This document shows, piece after piece, positions 57,099-64,000 of a stretch of DNA of 64,000 nucleotides (within the stretch, counting starts at the first letter, position 1; every line of letters starts with the position of its first letter). The notes under the pieces were generated by a model that ran no database searches, was not told the origin of the DNA, and saw nothing but the letters and a program-made list of their open reading frames with translations. This DNA comes from Strongyloides papillosus (Eukaryota > Nematoda > Chromadorea > Rhabditida > Strongyloididae): NCBI GenBank assembly GCA_005656395.1, contig SRSI01000050.1:372001-436000 (forward strand), given 5' to 3'. The position numbers were made by a program, and so were the translations under genes.

Positions 57099-58822
57099 TT
57101 AGATGTCAATTTCTTTCTCAACTTTTGAGAGTTTTGAGATTATTTGTCTAATTCTTAGTCTTTCGTTTTCACCCTCCTCACCTAGTATCTCTGAATACTC
57201 CTCTAATATAGGGACAATTCTTTGAGAGATTTTTTTATTTTTAAATCTCATCTGAAATAACTTGCTAACTCTCCTGGAACATTCTAAAGGTCCGAAAGCA
57301 CAAATATCCGACAATATCAACGTAACCTGTTGAAGGGTAAACAAACCATGATCAAGGCGTTTCGTATTCAATTGGTCCTGATCCTCAGTAACCTGATCAC
57401 CACCCAACTGCAACAAAGCTTTCTTCCTCCTCTGATCATACTTATTAATCTTATCTTGATATTTCACAAACAACTCAATACACCGATCAACTTTTTCACA
57501 ATTATTCTCACTAAATCTTTGAAAAATTTCTAACCTTTCTTTTTCCTTCGTATATCTAAGTAATGCATCTAAAATTGATGTAACAAATTCCTCATGTTCC
57601 TCAGCATTCGTGTCCTTTCTCTTCTTTTTTGGTGGTGTACGCATAAATAAATTTAGTAGTGTTGATAAACCACATGCTTTTATGTAGTTTTCGCAAACGT
57701 ATTTACCATCTTCTGATGTTGTTGCGTGGGCTAGGACTTTTAGTGCACTTTGACGGCAGAGTTTCTTTTCTCTCAGCATTAAATTCATCAGTTGGAGACC
57801 CTCGTCGTTTACGAATGTTGTTCGGTTTGGTAGATATAAAAATGAAGCGCAGAGGCAATCGAAGAGATTTTCCATAAACTCCAACTCATCATTTCCAACG
57901 GGATCTTTTTTTCTGTATGTAGATAATTTTATTAACAAAGCCTCAATTCCATTGAAGTTATCTGTGATGGCTGATCGAGCTTCAGAGGAAATTTGCAATA
58001 TCTGTGCAAGTACTTGCGCCATGTAAAATACATTATTATTATTCGCACATTTACTTGTCACTTTCTTCAAAATCCATAGGAAAAGTCCTTCTTCAACGCA
58101 ATTTGAAGTATATGTTGGATTGAAACATAAAAGATTCTCTACGATTGTTAATATGTTGTTAATTGCCTCAGATTCTTCTTCCTTATTTTCATCCAAACGT
58201 TCAAATCCTTGTTTCACTAAAGCTTCAATTAACTTGTTCTCAACTAAAGAGTTCATTAAAATACTAACAGATCTCTCGTCTTCACAACTTTCCTCTGAAT
58301 TTGGAATCAACTCATGTAGTAGGAAGATAACTGTAATAACAATGTCTATATTTTCATGATTCATTAGTTGGATTAATGTTTCTGAGCCATTAACTTCCAC
58401 TATTGTAGGGTATAAATGTGTTTCTGTAACTAGTGCATTTAACTCTTGGATAGATGTATTTAACTCAACTTCAGAATCTAGAAATTTTAATGGTTCATCT
58501 TTGTATTTGATTCTTAATTCTTGATTTTTTAGAAAATTTTTCTCAACCTAAATACGAATTTATTTTATAGATATTTTGTATTAACTTACCAATAAAAACA
58601 TTTTCTTGACATCGGCCTCTTCGAGAGCTACTATCTCACTATCATCTGCTTCTAATGCCGATAAGATTTCATCTGTTGTTGCATTTTCAATATTTAGTTT
58701 ATTACTTTCTCCGTATTTCGCCTTTTTTATTTCAGGCTAAAAAAGATATATTATTAAAAATTTTCAATAATTACCTCATAATTTTTAAAAACTTCATCCG
58801 TATTGGTCCCATAATTCGACAT
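57099..58822 (-). CDS. Beta-catenin-like protein 1 (CTNNBL1)
   Basis: Exons 58822-58775, 58736-58590 and 58547-57099 (38- and 42-nt introns) give 547 residues; human has 563. Armadillo-repeat protein of the PRP19/CDC5L spliceosome complex. Matches to the human protein are KNQELRIKYKDEPLKFLDSE, INNILTIVENLL, EFMENLFDCLC, DEGLQLMNLMLREKKLCRQS with ALKVL, HEEFVTSILDALLR, ENNCEKVDRCIELFVKY and LDHGLFTLQQVTLILSDIC. The KKKRK at about residue 385 is in the equivalent of the MKSPRKIKK site. The next gene (alpha-tubulin) starts 275 nt downstream on the same strand. Confidence 0.95.
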
Positions 58823-59900
58823 TGTCAAGATAAAACATTAACTTAAATATTTTATGCATACTCTACCAATAATGGTCTAATGTGGAAAAGGTAAAATTTC
58901 TTTATTCATAAGATGAGTATTTAAAAGCCGATATTTACATACCCCCACCTTTTTTAGAAGTAATATTTGAATTTATACTAACAAACCCTTGGTGCTTTTA
59001 TAAAATAAATAAGTTATTATTTCAAAAGTTTCATCATACATTAGTAATCTGTTTCTACATCAATATTTCGCCATTTTTGATTGACTCATCTCCTAAATAC
59101 ACATCTGCAAGAAGATAATTATGCTTTAATTATATTGTTTACGAGATTAGTCTCCCGATTTCACATAAAATTATGGTGAACCTGATAAAAATCTCACTAA
59201 AAATCGATATTACTCAATTATTTATCAAAAAAAATTAAACTTTACTATACTTGATTTCTTTTTATCAAAGTTTATTAGCCTGGTTATTCATTTTCAAAGG
59301 ACCAGACATCTACATTCATATTTCCTTACTTATAAACCAGTCTTATTTATATTATTTATTTATAACCTGTCAATAAGTTGAAAGCTCGTTTTATACTTTA
59401 CAATAATATTTAGCTTCTACTATTTTTGCTACCCTTAAATGTTTTGATTAAAAACCATACACTATTTTTACTCTTTCACAACATAATACTTACAAATATT
59501 AAAAATTACTATCTCCCCACTTTCCATTAAAATCAAATTTTCACAATTGTTTGCATGAGAGTCCTAGAAACATTATAGTCTTAACACGAACAAACACACA
59601 TAATAATAACGATACTTAATCTAAAAGAAAATAAACACCATTCAAAACACACACAGTATATTTTTTGTTTGTTTTTTGACTACAAAACATTTTTTATAGT
59701 TTATAATTTCATTATTTATTACACTTTTTTTCCTTGTCTTTCGGATTCTTTTTTTTATTTATATTGATTATTGTTATTGATTTTATAATTATGCTTGTGA
59801 CAAGCAGACATATATTGAAAATTTTATTTTCTTGTTTTAGTATTTATTTTGACTATTAATTGCATTATTATTTTATTAATTGTGTATTTTTAAATTCCAG
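58823..59900. promoter_or_regulatory. Divergent promoter region between CTNNBL1 and the HECT ligase
   Basis: 1.1 kb, AT-rich. A TTAAATTCCAG acceptor directly abuts the HECT ligase ATG, so a 5' leader exon or a trans-splice site lies here. No other gene seen. Confidence 0.4.
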
Positions 59901-62204
<2,304 letters not shown>

Positions 62205-62437
62205 TGTTTTAACATTAAAATGCTTTCAAAATTTTATTTTACTGGTTTTTTTTATATATATAATTTTTTATAGTTGATTAACAAATGCCTTAGTTAACCA
62301 AAGAATACTTATTTAATTTTATTATATATGCCTACAAAATTATCTATATGGATAGTTATTTTCACTTTTTACAATTAATGTATATAGATATTATTCTAAC
62401 TAACAATAAAATGATTAATAAATTTTATTATTACTTT

Positions 62438-63981
62438 TTATGTAATTACTGATTCAATGATTTCCTCCACAAACTTCACTTTTCCTAGAACGATATTCGA
62501 TAATTCATGATCCTCTGGCATCTCCTTGGCTGTTGATATTACATCGCTCAAGTCTACTTTTTCTTTAATTTTTTTTGAAAAACCAACAACTATTTCATTT
62601 ACCTCGTTTTCATTGTAAGTGCTAAAATCTACGGGAGTGTGTTTTATTAAGTTATCTACCTCTATCATAGGAAAACATTGATCCCACATAAACCTGTCAG
62701 CCCTTGTCTTTTCATAATCTTTATTATCAACATATTCCTTTATCAATGAACAACTTTGACTATTCCAGAAATGCTGACAACTGTTAATTGAAGCAACGTT
62801 AATTTCATCATCACTTAAATTATGTGCATTAAAAGCAATCTCGTCATACCAAATAGAACCATCAGAGTTGGATCTAAATACAAAGGCTTCCTCTGAATTA
62901 TTATTAAGAGATACATGACAGACACTTCGTGTATAAACACCATCAGTTAAAGCATCAATTTTATCTCCATACTCCATTAAATCTTCAGGTCTTTTGTTTT
63001 CAAAATACAACGCGACATCCTCAAAATTCGCCAAATACGACGTCAAAACCGTGGAACTGAAGACATCCTCCTTCTCATTATAAAACAAACAATTATACGA
63101 AATACCCGGTTCAACATCCTTCGACAACTGATAACTCAAATACAATTTACCTTCCAATTTACCATCACCATTCGATTTAAAATCTAATCCCCTCTCTGTA
63201 AAAATAACATAATCCCCACCATCATAAATACAATGAGGTAATCGCAAAATGGGTCGACTTATATATCTATTATCAAATACAATATAAAATCTATTTGTAA
63301 CAACAATGAGAGTATTTGTTTGCTCCATGGGAGATATTAAATATTTAATTTTAAATAAAGGTTGAGTGGTTGTGTTAACTTCTTCGTAGAGAGTTTGAGG
63401 CCAATCATTCATGAGGCTTTTTTGTTGGATGACAGGATTGTATTGGGCAGTTGTGAATTCTCGGTAGTCAAATTCGAAGACGCACTCGTCGTTGGAGGCG
63501 TATAAGACTCTGGGACAGTCTGTTGTTGCTACATCTGTGAGGGGATCTTTGATTTTCACTCTTGAATAGTTGCTTGTCTCCGCATCACCATACCATGCGA
63601 AATCTAGATCATCAATAAAACAAATTTCATTTTCCATATAAGGGATTTGTTTGAATGTCTTTATATAACCCTGGTAAACTGTATTCACTTCTTCGTTGTC
63701 ACAATCTAGAAGATCTAATGTCTTTTTTGTTCGTAACCATAATTTATCTTCGTAATTTTCATTATAATGCATCAACGTCTCTACAATCCGATGTTCAGAT
63801 TCATGTTTCTTGTTTATGCTTTTTGTTGTTACTTTATACCTTTTTTTTAAACAACATTCAGGAATTTCGACATCGCAATCAGCCTCGTCGTATTCAAGTA
63901 TATATTCGTATAGGCTTTTTTGCTCTCCTAATTCATTCACCGAATAGAGATAAATGTCACTGCTACCAAATTTATTAGTAC
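62438..63981 (-). CDS. Uncharacterised protein, 3' part; possible beta-propeller (TAF1C-like?)
   Basis: The last exon runs from a TTTTTAG acceptor (coding from about 63981, codon split) to the stop at 62438, about 514 residues; the gene continues past the right edge. The start ACTNKFGSSDIYLYSVNELG reads as propeller-like beta strands, and DCPRVLYASNDECVFEFDYR resembles the strand pattern of RNA polymerase I factor TAF1C/Rrn6 propellers. That is a guess from motif shape, not an identification. The C-terminal 150 residues are helical and acidic. No signal peptide or membrane segment is visible. Convergent with the HECT ligase gene. Confidence 0.75.
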
Positions 63982-64000
63982 CTAAAAATAGTATTAATAA

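Noticed and set aside
62438..63981. Naming the right-edge gene TAF1C
   Set aside because: Only a general propeller-like pattern supports it; the N-terminal part is outside the window.

Overview
The window is nuclear DNA from a nematode, most likely a clade IV, Strongyloides-like worm. The basis is very high AT content, compact genes with 39-60 nt introns that start GTAAG/GTATG and end TTTTAG, long uninterrupted coding exons, TTTTAG/TTTCAG acceptors just upstream of many start codons (as expected for spliced-leader trans-splicing), and family content (a Core-2/I-branching gene pair, MATH-BTB, ZHP-type RING protein, UGT). The genus is inferred; no marker gene settles it.

Layout. 1-7812: the 5' part of IFT88/osm-5 (-) shares a short divergent promoter with a PRP4-type splicing kinase (+); then a transposase-like helix-turn-helix protein and a ZHP/RNF212-type meiotic RING protein (+). 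8287-14010: a tandem duplication of a Core-2/I-branching glycosyltransferase gene (-). The left copy is split in its first exon by a 957-bp foldback transposon flanked by a perfect 8-bp target duplication, and a second inverted-repeat element lies between the copies. 15099-25237: MATH-BTB (-), MCM5 (-), dynactin p62 and a UDP-glycosyltransferase (+), and a SMCR8/folliculin-like gene (-). 25420-38014: a coiled-coil protein (-), a PTTG1IP-like protein and DDB1 (+), an unknown 323-aa protein and mitochondrial uS10m (-), a CDV3-like protein (-), and mitochondrial bL36m followed by a PCGF3-type Polycomb RING protein (+). 38400-48960: a second duplication, giving a secreted, probably GPI-anchored ectodomain protein and a receptor tyrosine phosphatase with the same ectodomain. 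50223-64000: T-box factor (-), a four-pass membrane protein (+), a divergent alpha-tubulin and CTNNBL1 (-), a WWP1/ITCH-type HECT ligase (+), and an uncharacterised protein (-) cut by the right edge.

Most genes are conserved housekeeping functions: splicing (PRP4 kinase, CTNNBL1), replication and repair (MCM5, DDB1), mitochondrial translation (uS10m, bL36m), dynein transport and cilia (dynactin p62, IFT88), and ubiquitin/SUMO/Polycomb. Several same-strand neighbours lie 120-300 bp apart and could be operons.

The novelty is in the two duplicated regions. The phosphatase gene has a dead membrane-proximal and an intact distal catalytic domain, the reverse of the usual order. It sits beside a paralogue with the same ectodomain but no membrane-spanning or enzyme part, and the two share blocks of 146 and 150 nt without a single mismatch in otherwise diverged sequence. 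The alpha-tubulin is also unusual: it lacks the K40 acetylation site, the MREC start and the terminal tyrosine.

All exon boundaries are inferred from splice signals, reading frame and family similarity recalled from general knowledge. No alignment or expression data were available.
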